Part shown: positions 28,201 through 36,011 of the stretch, piece after piece
Layout of the letters: each line of letters begins with the position of its first letter
How positions within the stretch are numbered: position 1 is the stretch's first letter
From: Pedobacter borealis DSM 19626
GTDB lineage: Bacteria > Bacteroidota > Bacteroidia > Sphingobacteriales > Sphingobacteriaceae
Direction of reading: 5' to 3'
Assembly (NCBI RefSeq): GCF_000708285.2
Contig: NZ_JAUG01000006.1
Location: 1 to 64,000 of the forward strand
Length of the DNA: 64,000 bases
Made by a program: the position numbers and the translations under genes
Notes under the pieces: generated by a model
What the model was told of the DNA's origin: nothing
Databases searched by the model: none
What the model saw: only the letters and a program-made list of their open reading frames with translations

Positions 28201-28913
28201 TAGGCAAACAGGGTTTAGAAAACATCGCTTCGAACGTAATTGCTGATTTTACCCTTTACGAAGATGATAGCTGTTGCGAATGCGATGCGAAAGATTACGT
28301 CAATAAAGAACTTACACCGTTGGCGGTGCCAATTTCTCGCTTTGTGGTATATAATCAAAGTAGAATAAACACAGCCAAAATACAGGTGCTCAATAATTTA
28401 TATCACCCTGGTGCTTACAAGGTTATTGTTAAAAGTGACCCGAGATTAGGCTCCGTGACCTTTGAAGAAGAAATTTACGAGCCTAAGCCAAACCTGAAAA
28501 AACAGATTTTGGTGTATAGTCTTGATCCGAAAAAGGTAGCCGAAAATAGCAAAGCCAGGAGATCGATTATTGCCGTAGATGAACTTGAATATGTAATTGT
28601 TGAAAGTGAAACTGGCCAAGAAGTTGGTGAAGCAAAAATAACTTTCTTTATTGGCATGGGTAGAATCCAGGAAGAAACCTATTTAATAAAGGGTAGGGTT
28701 GCTTTCGCGCAATCTTACAAGATAGAGATTTTTGACGAAAAGGGTAGTCAAATCTTGTATTCACAAACGCCAAATGGTGAAAATTACAGTATAAGGGTAG
28801 CACCAGGTAATTATTTAATGAAGGTGATCTCAGTAGTATATGGCCTTCAAGAAAGACAAACGAGTGTAAAAGATGCCGATGTAACCGAAAACTTCGAGTT
28901 TGGAAAAAACTAA
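25245..28913 (+). CDS. Very large eCIS protein with coiled coil, function unknown
   Basis: 1222 residues; I recognise no named domain. Residues 1-760 are mixed alpha/beta and start with a domain found in eCIS relatives (NKTTVFEENQVLTAGQLNTM). Residues ~780-970 are a long charged heptad-rich helix (ERENELAQTELQLKKTLESR is representative), i.e. a coiled coil. It is followed by DDSCCECDAKDYV and then two or three beta-sandwich-like repeats to the C-terminus (KPNLKKQILVYSLDPKK, YSIRVAPGNYLMKVISVVYG). A coiled coil plus terminal beta domains is compatible with a fibre, a cage or a baseplate arm. It is 12 bases before the tape measure gene. It is the best candidate for the otherwise missing receptor-binding protein, but that is inference. 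Confidence 0.6.
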   Translation: MELINKTTVFEENQVLTAGQLNTMQQFLFQESRLTRIRLIGRGIVCGLHATFGVNTVHISKGVGVTSWGFLISLGECDLTHFKPYTPPDGLDYKYFNKAPLLELVTAENAAAVAATPINASLILSDYVVVLFLESASRDLKSCLGKSCDDLGKENTFTVRKLLIKITDLIDINSFNKNKGGAMYPALYNLETIEYPRALITSIAAANYPALINTYLSPVAAILEKLTKQLSIIYKELPALVRYFPGVDFDNIRSLWEAKLIDLSIQYLSGKAYGFQYVYDAFEDIIKSYEELRCIAMHLHSVCLPNEDAFPMHLMLGTKACPPSIYRQEFEYSPLFNEYKDWSKKLVSVFGRTLTMLNGFYDSLTEKGERGILATPSKEKWQNIGKRAFPIYFDPNIDDFEKYWNESLCHGCDNGQPLSYHYQMPANLQQYGMSKLEAPLLYNLSDTSFFRMEGHLAMREDTAVLQYKKLQRRFNLPFKVRSIFMGEGGTVKTICRYPDLDSQYLVWRNVMLYYLNNLIKYSTLAEKMVARFDDVKDAAKDAVSGVNVKKEATAHTNAAGKETFSDSGVNTEKKSTFGNINTAFIKAGMVNERINQANYSKINNSKGRLEQTPDDLQREVLHLVARFNDNIEELIATLTLEFSDFDENRFKTVYTDLIVTYVSGMKLMVKIINNDGNVELMAYLMAATLLHRGLNVLMIRPYINIGTLTDIRSQRNKSLATNISFYDYIRKAGALEHLAGVNKGNTLLLLYHTGREIEYQTIGKAPEAVPVTHKEAEVAELVTAEKAIKANYELKSSEIRARIKERENELAQTELQLKKTLESRTAEIKKRKVLTGDEIKKEESVLKTEMETKRRELKSTEGDTVKTEALEKEYKERIVLLRKNTELDKTKEINELAKKIKTELAEKQKIGAEEIEKARREETDAQKEYETHLAVIYEKRKAVEKGKKEKELEEIAVIGTKKNRGKYLSGFEAKFNEHYDKLVEEIGKQGLENIASNVIADFTLYEDDSCCECDAKDYVNKELTPLAVPISRFVVYNQSRINTAKIQVLNNLYHPGAYKVIVKSDPRLGSVTFEEEIYEPKPNLKKQILVYSLDPKKVAENSKARRSIIAVDELEYVIVESETGQEVGEAKITFFIGMGRIQEETYLIKGRVAFAQSYKIEIFDEKGSQILYSQTPNGENYSIRVAPGNYLMKVISVVYGLQERQTSVKDADVTENFEFGKN

Positions 28914-28925
28914 TGGTTTAAGAAC

Positions 28926-30413
28926 ATGAACAAACACCTCATCCAATCGCAAAAAATGTTGCTCACTGTTGATAATCAACAGGATTGGGAAAAGGTGCAG
29001 GCAGAAATCGGCCATTTCTGTAAAACCAGATTGCCGGAAATCTTCAATACCATTTTCGATGAATTTGCCGTAAATAATACCATTCGCATCGATAAATTAG
29101 AGATCGATTTGGGTAATTTCTCTTTAGATAAGTTGATTCAAAATGTTGAAGAACAAATCATTACTCAAGTCCGTGGCTATTTTAAAAATCACAATTTTAA
29201 TAAAGTAAATGCTGGTGTTGTTCTAGATGAGAAACTCGGTTTGTTTCTTGAAAATCTGAAGTTTCATCCTGAAATACTTTTAAAACACAACCCAGGTTTA
29301 TCTGCTAATAGTGGAACTGTTGCTAATGAGTATGAATCGCTGACTTTATATTGTCAAACAGGCTTAAAGCCCTGGTGGTTACCTTCTGAAATTGTTTTTA
29401 ACCCTTCTGAAATTTTATTGAGGCTTTTCAATATTGATCGAAATCTTTTCTGTCAATTTATTGTAGCGTTAAAGCACAATTCTAGTAGTTATAGCAGATT
29501 AATCCAGCTCATTAGCAGGCAGTCATTTTTTTATCATTACCATCAGTTTAAAACAGATATTATTCTCTTAAAGTATTTTGAACCAAATATTAAGCATGAT
29601 TTATTTAATGTTATACTTAAGTATTGGCTTGATGGCTTAAAGCAGGATGAACACTTACTGGATACTGAAGATTTCGGGCTTTGGCTTTTCTCGCTGCTGC
29701 AGCATATGCCATCATTGAAACCGGCTTTAATAGATAGTATTAAGTTAAGTATCGCTGCCGTTCAGCTCAAAAAAGAAAAGTTGGTACTTCAGCGTTTTAA
29801 TAAATTACTAGCAGCCATTACAAGCAGTAAAGGATTGCCTAAACCTGAATTAATTAGAGAAGAGGAAGTAAGTAAAACGGTGAAAGTAAAGCAAACTAAG
29901 GTTCTGGATAATGCATCTATCCTAATCGAAAATGCAGGTCTGATTATTTTGTATCCATATTTTAAAAATTTGTTTAATGTTTTGCAATTGCTTAATGCCA
30001 ATCAGTTTATTGATGAAACGTGTAGACATAAGGCAATAGTGTATTTGCATTATTTGGTTTATAACGAAATGCCTGAAGATGAAAGCAGGTTAATTTTTAA
30101 TAAAATATTGTGTGGGGCAGATCCGGAAGTGGTAATCAAGCTCAACGAGATCGCATTCACTGAAGAAGAATTAAAGCAGAGTACCGAATTAAAAGCAACG
30201 GTGATTAAACATTGGACAAAATTAGGTTCCACTTCGATAGAAGGATTAACCCAAACATTTTTAATGCGGAATGGAAGTTTAATTTTTCGGGAGGGCAATT
30301 ATAATTTACATGTAGAAAGAAAAGGATTTGATGTTTTGTTAGACACTTTACCCTGGTCATTATCCATAATACGCTTACCATGGAACAATTATTTGATAAA
30401 TCTGAACTGGTAA
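28926..30413 (+). CDS. eCIS tape measure protein (CIS_TMP, Afp14-like)
   Basis: 495 residues of the contractile-injection-system tape measure family. The start (HLIQSQKMLLTVDNQQDW, FDEFAVNNTIRIDKLEIDLG) and the end (NAGLIILYPYFKNLFN, LPWSLSIIRLPWNNYLINLNW) match the family's two conserved blocks. Tape measures fill the tube and set particle length. At 495 residues this one is at the short end, predicting a short particle. The end of the gene overlaps the ATPase start by 34 bases. Confidence 0.87.
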   Translation: MNKHLIQSQKMLLTVDNQQDWEKVQAEIGHFCKTRLPEIFNTIFDEFAVNNTIRIDKLEIDLGNFSLDKLIQNVEEQIITQVRGYFKNHNFNKVNAGVVLDEKLGLFLENLKFHPEILLKHNPGLSANSGTVANEYESLTLYCQTGLKPWWLPSEIVFNPSEILLRLFNIDRNLFCQFIVALKHNSSSYSRLIQLISRQSFFYHYHQFKTDIILLKYFEPNIKHDLFNVILKYWLDGLKQDEHLLDTEDFGLWLFSLLQHMPSLKPALIDSIKLSIAAVQLKKEKLVLQRFNKLLAAITSSKGLPKPELIREEEVSKTVKVKQTKVLDNASILIENAGLIILYPYFKNLFNVLQLLNANQFIDETCRHKAIVYLHYLVYNEMPEDESRLIFNKILCGADPEVVIKLNEIAFTEEELKQSTELKATVIKHWTKLGSTSIEGLTQTFLMRNGSLIFREGNYNLHVERKGFDVLLDTLPWSLSIIRLPWNNYLINLNW

Positions 30414-31762
30414 AGACCACGCTTTTGCGCGGAAATGCAGATGCACTTTTGGCCGAGTTAAACTGGTTTGAAAAAGTGTTGCAGTTACGGAGTGCAATAA
30501 ATGCGAGCAGTGTTGCTGCGGGTACAAGTATTTTTACTGTACAACCCCCCGATTTAAGTGCTTTTGATTCTACTTACGCCAGGTTTTTAACTCAACACCA
30601 ACTTAAGTTTGCTGATCGGTTTTTGCTTTTTTTGGCAATGGTGAGTCAGATAAAACCACAATGCCTGGATATCTTTTTAGTGCAAAATCCACAAACTGGA
30701 CAGATATTTACTGAATTTGGAGGAAAAAAGGGAAATGTATTCAGCGGCTTTTTACCAACGGCAGAAACATTTTTGTTTTTACTGGCATCTGATAACTTAA
30801 TGTTGCGCTTTGATTTGTTAAAACTATTTGATGCCAGAAACCCACTTTTTGCTTTAAATGTTTTAGAGTACGAACCACTTCCACCTGGCGAACCCATTTC
30901 AAGTATTCCCTTACATATTAATAAAAACTGGTTCGAAGAGTTTACTACTGGTGAAAGGAGCAAGCCCCGTTTTTCCGCAGATTTTCCAGCTCATTTAATA
31001 GAAACCAATATGGAATATAGTGATTTGGTTTTACCTGAGCATACTATAGAACATTTAGAATTGTTAAATTCCTGGTTAACACACAACGTTACCATGATGA
31101 ATGATTTGGGTTTGAAACATAAATTAAAGCCAGGTTTTAGAACGCTTTTTTACGGACAGGCAGGAACCGGAAAATCATTGGCTGCAGCCGTTTTGGGTAA
31201 AAAGCACAATTTACCCGTTTACCGCATCGATTTAAGTAGAGTGGTTAGTAAATATATTGGCGAAACAGGCAAAAACTTGGCAAAGGTTTTTGATGCGGCC
31301 GAAAATCAGGGGTGGATACTATTTTTTGATGAAGCAGATGCACTTTTTGGGAAACGTACAAATGTAAGCGATGCACGGGATAAGTATGCCAATCAAGAAA
31401 CAAGCTATTTGTTGCAACGGATCGAAGATCATAATGGTTTGGTAATACTGGCCAGTAATTTTAAGCAGAATATTGATCAGGCATTTCTACGCCGGTTTCA
31501 ATCGGTTATCGAATTCCCAATGCCACAGGTAAGTCAACGGGCTATCCTTTGGGAGCAAGGATTTTCTCCGTTTACCAAGCTGGAAGAAAAAATAAATTTA
31601 AATGAAATTGCCCAAAAATTCGAACTTACAGGCGGAGTAATCATTAATGTGGTGCAATATGCAACCATGCAGATGCTTAAAGATGGTGGCAAAGAAATAA
31701 GACAAAAAGATATTATAGAAGGTATTAAACGCGAATTAAAAAAATCTGGACGAACGTTATAG
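30380..31762 (+). CDS. AAA+ ATPase, Afp15/Pvc15-like
   Basis: 460 residues. The C-terminal half is an AAA+ module: Walker A GQAGTGKS near 258-265, Walker B ILFFDEADALFGKR near 312, sensor 1 ILASNF near 354 and the arginine finger in AFLRRFQSVIEF near 372. The N-terminal half is family-specific. In Afp/PVC this ATPase is encoded beside the cap gene and is needed for assembly or cargo loading, not for firing. It is overlapping with the tape measure gene and 2 bases before the cargo candidate, which fits a loading role. Confidence 0.9.
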   Translation: MEQLFDKSELVKTTLLRGNADALLAELNWFEKVLQLRSAINASSVAAGTSIFTVQPPDLSAFDSTYARFLTQHQLKFADRFLLFLAMVSQIKPQCLDIFLVQNPQTGQIFTEFGGKKGNVFSGFLPTAETFLFLLASDNLMLRFDLLKLFDARNPLFALNVLEYEPLPPGEPISSIPLHINKNWFEEFTTGERSKPRFSADFPAHLIETNMEYSDLVLPEHTIEHLELLNSWLTHNVTMMNDLGLKHKLKPGFRTLFYGQAGTGKSLAAAVLGKKHNLPVYRIDLSRVVSKYIGETGKNLAKVFDAAENQGWILFFDEADALFGKRTNVSDARDKYANQETSYLLQRIEDHNGLVILASNFKQNIDQAFLRRFQSVIEFPMPQVSQRAILWEQGFSPFTKLEEKINLNEIAQKFELTGGVIINVVQYATMQMLKDGGKEIRQKDIIEGIKRELKKSGRTL

Positions 31763-31764
31763 CA

Positions 31765-34700
31765 ATGAGTACTGCATTGGCATATGGAAATTCTCAATCA
31801 AAGTCTGTTACACATAGCAGGCCAGGGGCTGGTTGCGTTCAGGCCAAATTAAAAGTAGGTGCTGTAAATGATCCTCAAGAAAAAGAGGCCGATCAGGTAG
31901 CCGAAAGGGTAATGCGAATGCCGTCTAACACTGGTTTTGCGATGTCGGGTTCTGGTGCAGCTACCTCAGGGATGAGTGTGCAGCGTAAATGTTCGAGCTG
32001 TGAACAGGATAAAAAGATATCCAGGAAAGAAAAATCAGTAATGAGAACCCTTGCAAGGCCATCAATCCAGCGCAAATGTTCCAGTTGTGAAAATGAAGAG
32101 AAAGCATCAAGAAAAGAACAAGAACGAGATGAACCTATATTGCAACGTACATGCAATACCTGCAAAGATGAAAAAATAGCACCAAAAGAAAAAGCGATAC
32201 CCGAAGATTTAGGTAAGGCAAAACTCCAGCGTAAACCTGAAGAGCTGAAAGAAGTAGATCAGCCCAAAGTATTACAAGCGAAATCAGAATCGGCTTCATT
32301 TGCAGGGGGAAATGCGCCTTCTAGCGTACAATCCGGTATAGCAGCTACAAGGGGAGGTGGAACCACTTTACCCGGGCATGTCAGTAATGATTTGGGCGGT
32401 AAAATGGGGGGCGATTTTTCGGGAGTAAGGATTCATGATACTTCCCACGCTGCTAAAATGAACGATAGCATTAATGCCAGGGCATTCACAGTTGGCAATA
32501 ATATTTATTTTAATAAAGGCGAGTATAACCCAAATTCGCAGAGCGGAAAATTTTTGTTGGCACATGAGTTAACGCATACCATGCAGCAAGGGGCATCCCC
32601 AGAAATACAAAGATATAGCTGGGATGAGTTTGCCAATGATGTAGCCGGAGGAGTTGATACTGTAGGTGAAGGATTGAGTGATGCGGCTGGTGCTGTTGGA
32701 GATGCCGCAAGTGCTGTAGGTGGAGCTGTATCTGATGCGGCAGGTACTGTTTATGATGCAGGTGTAGATGCAGTAGATTGGCTTGCAACCCAAGCGGGAC
32801 AGGCGGCACAGGCATTGGCCGATGCTTTAGGTGTGGATGTAAGGATAACCACCAGTGGTTTAGAAATCGATATTCCTGGAGGTTGTCCGTTAGATGGCCA
32901 TAGTCAGCAGTTTACGTTAGATGCTATGGACCAGGATTTTATGACCCCAATTTTTGCCATGCCAATCGCTCCTGATGTTTTCATTTCGGGCGAAGTAGGG
33001 CTTACGGGTAGTATTACACCAGAAGTTCAGGTACAGATAGGGCCAATTTGTTTTGACCCGACACATATTTTAATCAATCCTTTAACCAGCAACTACAGTA
33101 TTAGCGGTGGTATTAGCATTACAAGCGCTTTATCATTAGGTGCAGAATTACGGGGTGGAATAAAAGGCGAGCTTAGTTTAAGCGGAATTATACCTGTTGG
33201 ACCTATACCAGTACCGGTAAGTATTCCACTAATCAGTGCCGAAGGTGGTCCAGCAGTATTTGTCAGGGCTATCGGAATGCAAACTACACATATTGGTGGC
33301 GCACTATCATATGGTGGAGGCACCATTACGGCTAGTCCTGATATTGATCTCGATTTGGGTATTGCTGCTGATTTATTTGCTGGAGCTTATGCCCAGCTAA
33401 GCGTACTTGGTTTTAATCTGTGCCGTATTTACTGGCAACCGTACGAATGGCATGGTGATGCAGCAGCCTCACTTGGTTTATCAGGTAGTATTAGTGGTGT
33501 ACCTGGCGTTGGAATTACAGGTGTAAGTGTAGCTACACCAACTTTAACAGGTATTCCTTTCGATAACATCGGATTGGCCATTGATCGGAGCCAAGGTTTT
33601 ACAGATGATTGTCCGTTGATTTCAGGATTATGCGGTATTTTAAGAGCCCTTAATTACCTGCCATCACAAAATGGTGGTAGTTGGGATTGGAGCGCAACAG
33701 GTGCTCCTGGAAGTGGCTCATATGGTCCTGGCCCTAGGTTAGGCGGGCCTTTAGAAGCTTATGAAAGAAAACCACTTCTGGCCAGCGGATCAGAATGTAG
33801 AGGCGCTTGCGGACCCAATTGTGATACATGCCAACATGAAGCCATACATCACGAAATTGATCCTGCTACTGGTATATTATGGGAATATACGAAGTTTGAA
33901 AATTGCCATACTCATGATGGTTGCAGAGAACATGATGCCGGATTTGATTGGGCAGCTGACGTTAAAGGAGAAACAGGTGCTTGGGCGATGATTTTACCTT
34001 GGCACATGGCAGCAAATATAGAATGTGCGTGCAATAACCTGGCTGGAAATTGCCCAGCTTGGGCTTTTGGCTTACCGCCTTACGATCCTCGCTCAATGTA
34101 TTTTGCAAAAACAGCTGTAGCTATTGGTTCTGTAACACCAATAACACCGCATGTTCCACCAGGTGGTGGCGGGCCAAATAATGAAGTTGGACCAGATTTT
34201 TATCATTATAGCATTGTGCCACCATCGGGAGATTTTGCTGCAGGTGGAGAAAGATGGACAGACTATAAGACAGATTGTAGGGCAGAAGCCCAAGCTGCAA
34301 CAGGTGTTCCTGATGATTTACAATATATTTCTACCCTACCAGATACCGTGGCAAGTACCTATATCGATAGAAGCAATTTTACGGTAAGACCAAGAATGTC
34401 AGTAGTTCACGGCATCTTGTATCCTTATTATCACTATCGAAACCATACAGTGATTCCTGCTGGTACGTACACAACAGGGCCTTTAACAAATTTTTCGCCA
34501 AATTGTGAATCCGACTTGGGTAACGACGACACCTGGTATGATAGGACCGAACCTTTTGATGATGTAAATAATGAGCATCATTTAATTTTTATAAGAGGTA
34601 CCGAAGGGAATCGGATAGAAATGATGGCCAGTGAGCCCATTACTATCGAGAAATTTTTACAGGATATTATTGATACAACTTCTGATACAGATCCAAAACA

Positions 34701-35460
34701 TATACAGGCCGTTACTGCGCAAAATTTATACCGTACTGGGGTAGCGCCAAATCTCCAAAAATTAAATACCATTAAAGTTGATGACAATACGGGTAGAGCA
34801 ATAGATCCAAGTAAACAAGCAGATTTGGAAAAATACGCTAATGATTTTTGGACAAATTCTATCGCTTTAACCACTATTTTAAGATCGCTAATAGGAAGAG
34901 AAAACTTATCAGATGCCAGAAACCGTTATGCCTTAGAAGGTTTGGCTGGTACCTATGGAAGTGTACCAATACCAAAAGGAGATCAAATGACAGGCGATCA
35001 CCAACCTCAGGCGGCGGCACTTATTTATTCGGCTGCACAACCTTATTTCCCACCAAGCAATCCGATAAAAGATGTTTTAGACGGCAGCCATGCACCTTCA
35101 GCCTATGTAATCAATTTACACAAATATAGGCATGAAGCTGGTAGAACTTTTGGACATAAAAGTAATCCGATTTTGAAAGCCTTTACGGCTGCTGTTGATA
35201 CCATAAGGCACGATAAAACTAAAACTCCTAAACAAAAACGGTCGGATAATGTAGATCTATTGAAAAAAGAATTGGGTGCAGATGTTCAGGCGATGAGAGG
35301 AGTGGTTAATCAGGCAGAGACGCATGATAACTGGAAAGATTTGGGAGAAGTTGGTTTTACAGGTACCGATAAAACCGATTTATACAATGAATTGAAAACG
35401 CGTATTTTACAAGGAGAACAAGCTATGTTAACGCAGAATTTAGATCGATATAAAACATAG
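31765..35460 (+). CDS. DUF4157 eCIS cargo/effector candidate with PLA2-like motif
   Basis: 1231 residues, likely the payload. Residues ~70-140 hold three repeats of the pattern R-K/T-C-x-x-C (RKCSSCEQD, RKCSSCENE, RTCNTCKDE). Residues ~205-275 are a DUF4157 domain with HELTH at 267-271, a domain strongly tied to eCIS cargo. Then follow an Ala/Gly-rich helical stretch (~285-350) and a Gly-rich beta region (~350-650). Near 678-735 there is a CGPNC loop and CREHDAGFD, resembling the Ca-loop and His-Asp dyad of bacterial phospholipase A2. The last ~220 residues (TGDHQPQAA, KYRHEAGRTFGH) are unrecognised and could be a second toxin domain or a nuclease fold. No signal peptide. It is 2 bases after the ATPase and 2 before a candidate immunity gene. 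Confidence 0.8.
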   Translation: MSTALAYGNSQSKSVTHSRPGAGCVQAKLKVGAVNDPQEKEADQVAERVMRMPSNTGFAMSGSGAATSGMSVQRKCSSCEQDKKISRKEKSVMRTLARPSIQRKCSSCENEEKASRKEQERDEPILQRTCNTCKDEKIAPKEKAIPEDLGKAKLQRKPEELKEVDQPKVLQAKSESASFAGGNAPSSVQSGIAATRGGGTTLPGHVSNDLGGKMGGDFSGVRIHDTSHAAKMNDSINARAFTVGNNIYFNKGEYNPNSQSGKFLLAHELTHTMQQGASPEIQRYSWDEFANDVAGGVDTVGEGLSDAAGAVGDAASAVGGAVSDAAGTVYDAGVDAVDWLATQAGQAAQALADALGVDVRITTSGLEIDIPGGCPLDGHSQQFTLDAMDQDFMTPIFAMPIAPDVFISGEVGLTGSITPEVQVQIGPICFDPTHILINPLTSNYSISGGISITSALSLGAELRGGIKGELSLSGIIPVGPIPVPVSIPLISAEGGPAVFVRAIGMQTTHIGGALSYGGGTITASPDIDLDLGIAADLFAGAYAQLSVLGFNLCRIYWQPYEWHGDAAASLGLSGSISGVPGVGITGVSVATPTLTGIPFDNIGLAIDRSQGFTDDCPLISGLCGILRALNYLPSQNGGSWDWSATGAPGSGSYGPGPRLGGPLEAYERKPLLASGSECRGACGPNCDTCQHEAIHHEIDPATGILWEYTKFENCHTHDGCREHDAGFDWAADVKGETGAWAMILPWHMAANIECACNNLAGNCPAWAFGLPPYDPRSMYFAKTAVAIGSVTPITPHVPPGGGGPNNEVGPDFYHYSIVPPSGDFAAGGERWTDYKTDCRAEAQAATGVPDDLQYISTLPDTVASTYIDRSNFTVRPRMSVVHGILYPYYHYRNHTVIPAGTYTTGPLTNFSPNCESDLGNDDTWYDRTEPFDDVNNEHHLIFIRGTEGNRIEMMASEPITIEKFLQDIIDTTSDTDPKHIQAVTAQNLYRTGVAPNLQKLNTIKVDDNTGRAIDPSKQADLEKYANDFWTNSIALTTILRSLIGRENLSDARNRYALEGLAGTYGSVPIPKGDQMTGDHQPQAAALIYSAAQPYFPPSNPIKDVLDGSHAPSAYVINLHKYRHEAGRTFGHKSNPILKAFTAAVDTIRHDKTKTPKQKRSDNVDLLKKELGADVQAMRGVVNQAETHDNWKDLGEVGFTGTDKTDLYNELKTRILQGEQAMLTQNLDRYKT

Positions 35461-35462
35461 AT

Positions 35463-36002
35463 ATGGAAAATCTCGTAAGTAAATTTCAAGCTTTTTTGGA
35501 TAATCAACAGGGCTTTTTGATTGATTTAGAGCCTGCTGACAATAGCGTATTGACTAAATTAATAGCCAACTATAACGCAAAAGATTTGGAGGTTTTCGCA
35601 GAATCAAATAATGGTTCTGCTTGGGCAATCTGGAAGCATGAAAATGGCTTTCCCGTTGTATTAATAAGTTCTGAAGGCATTCCTTTTGATATTGCAGCCA
35701 AGGATTTTGAAACTTTTTTAGCCATATTATACTATGGTACAGGCTTAATGTACCAATGCTTAACTTTTCTGGATTTTGCAAAACGGATGGGCCAAACAGA
35801 AAAGCAGGTATTAAAGCGTTTCAATAAAAATTATCTCGAAAAGGAATTGCAAAGATTTCATACAGACTATCCGGATTATAATGCGCTGTATAATTTTATT
35901 GATGAACAAGGTGTTGGTAAAATAGAAGATCCAATACAAAGTTTTTTGGCTACTTCTAAATTAAGAAAAGCTTTTAGCGAGTGGAAAGAAAGTTTTCAGT
36001 AG
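35463..36002 (+). CDS. SUKH-like protein, candidate immunity protein
   Basis: 179-residue acidic protein with no signal peptide. The middle (NNGSAWAIWKHENGFPVVLI, EGIPFDIAAKDFETFLAILYYG) matches the SMI1/KNR4 (SUKH) pattern of a W/F-rich strand followed by the 'xxDFxxFLxxL' helix, common in immunity proteins of polymorphic toxins. It is the last gene of the eCIS operon, 2 bases after the cargo gene, the usual place for an immunity gene. The SUKH call rests on pattern only; it could also be a chaperone. Confidence 0.55.
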   Translation: MENLVSKFQAFLDNQQGFLIDLEPADNSVLTKLIANYNAKDLEVFAESNNGSAWAIWKHENGFPVVLISSEGIPFDIAAKDFETFLAILYYGTGLMYQCLTFLDFAKRMGQTEKQVLKRFNKNYLEKELQRFHTDYPDYNALYNFIDEQGVGKIEDPIQSFLATSKLRKAFSEWKESFQ

Positions 36003-36011
36003 CTTAAATAG

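Noticed and set aside
32510-32815. Minus-strand frames in the Ala/Gly-rich part of the cargo gene
   Set aside because: Products are low-complexity (His/Gln/Leu-rich) shadows caused by skewed codons on the coding strand.
8964-36002. Prophage or type VI secretion interpretation of the contractile cluster
   Set aside because: No capsid, portal, terminase, integrase or lysis genes of a phage and no TssJLM/ClpV of a T6SS; the cargo, ATPase and cap families are those of eCIS.
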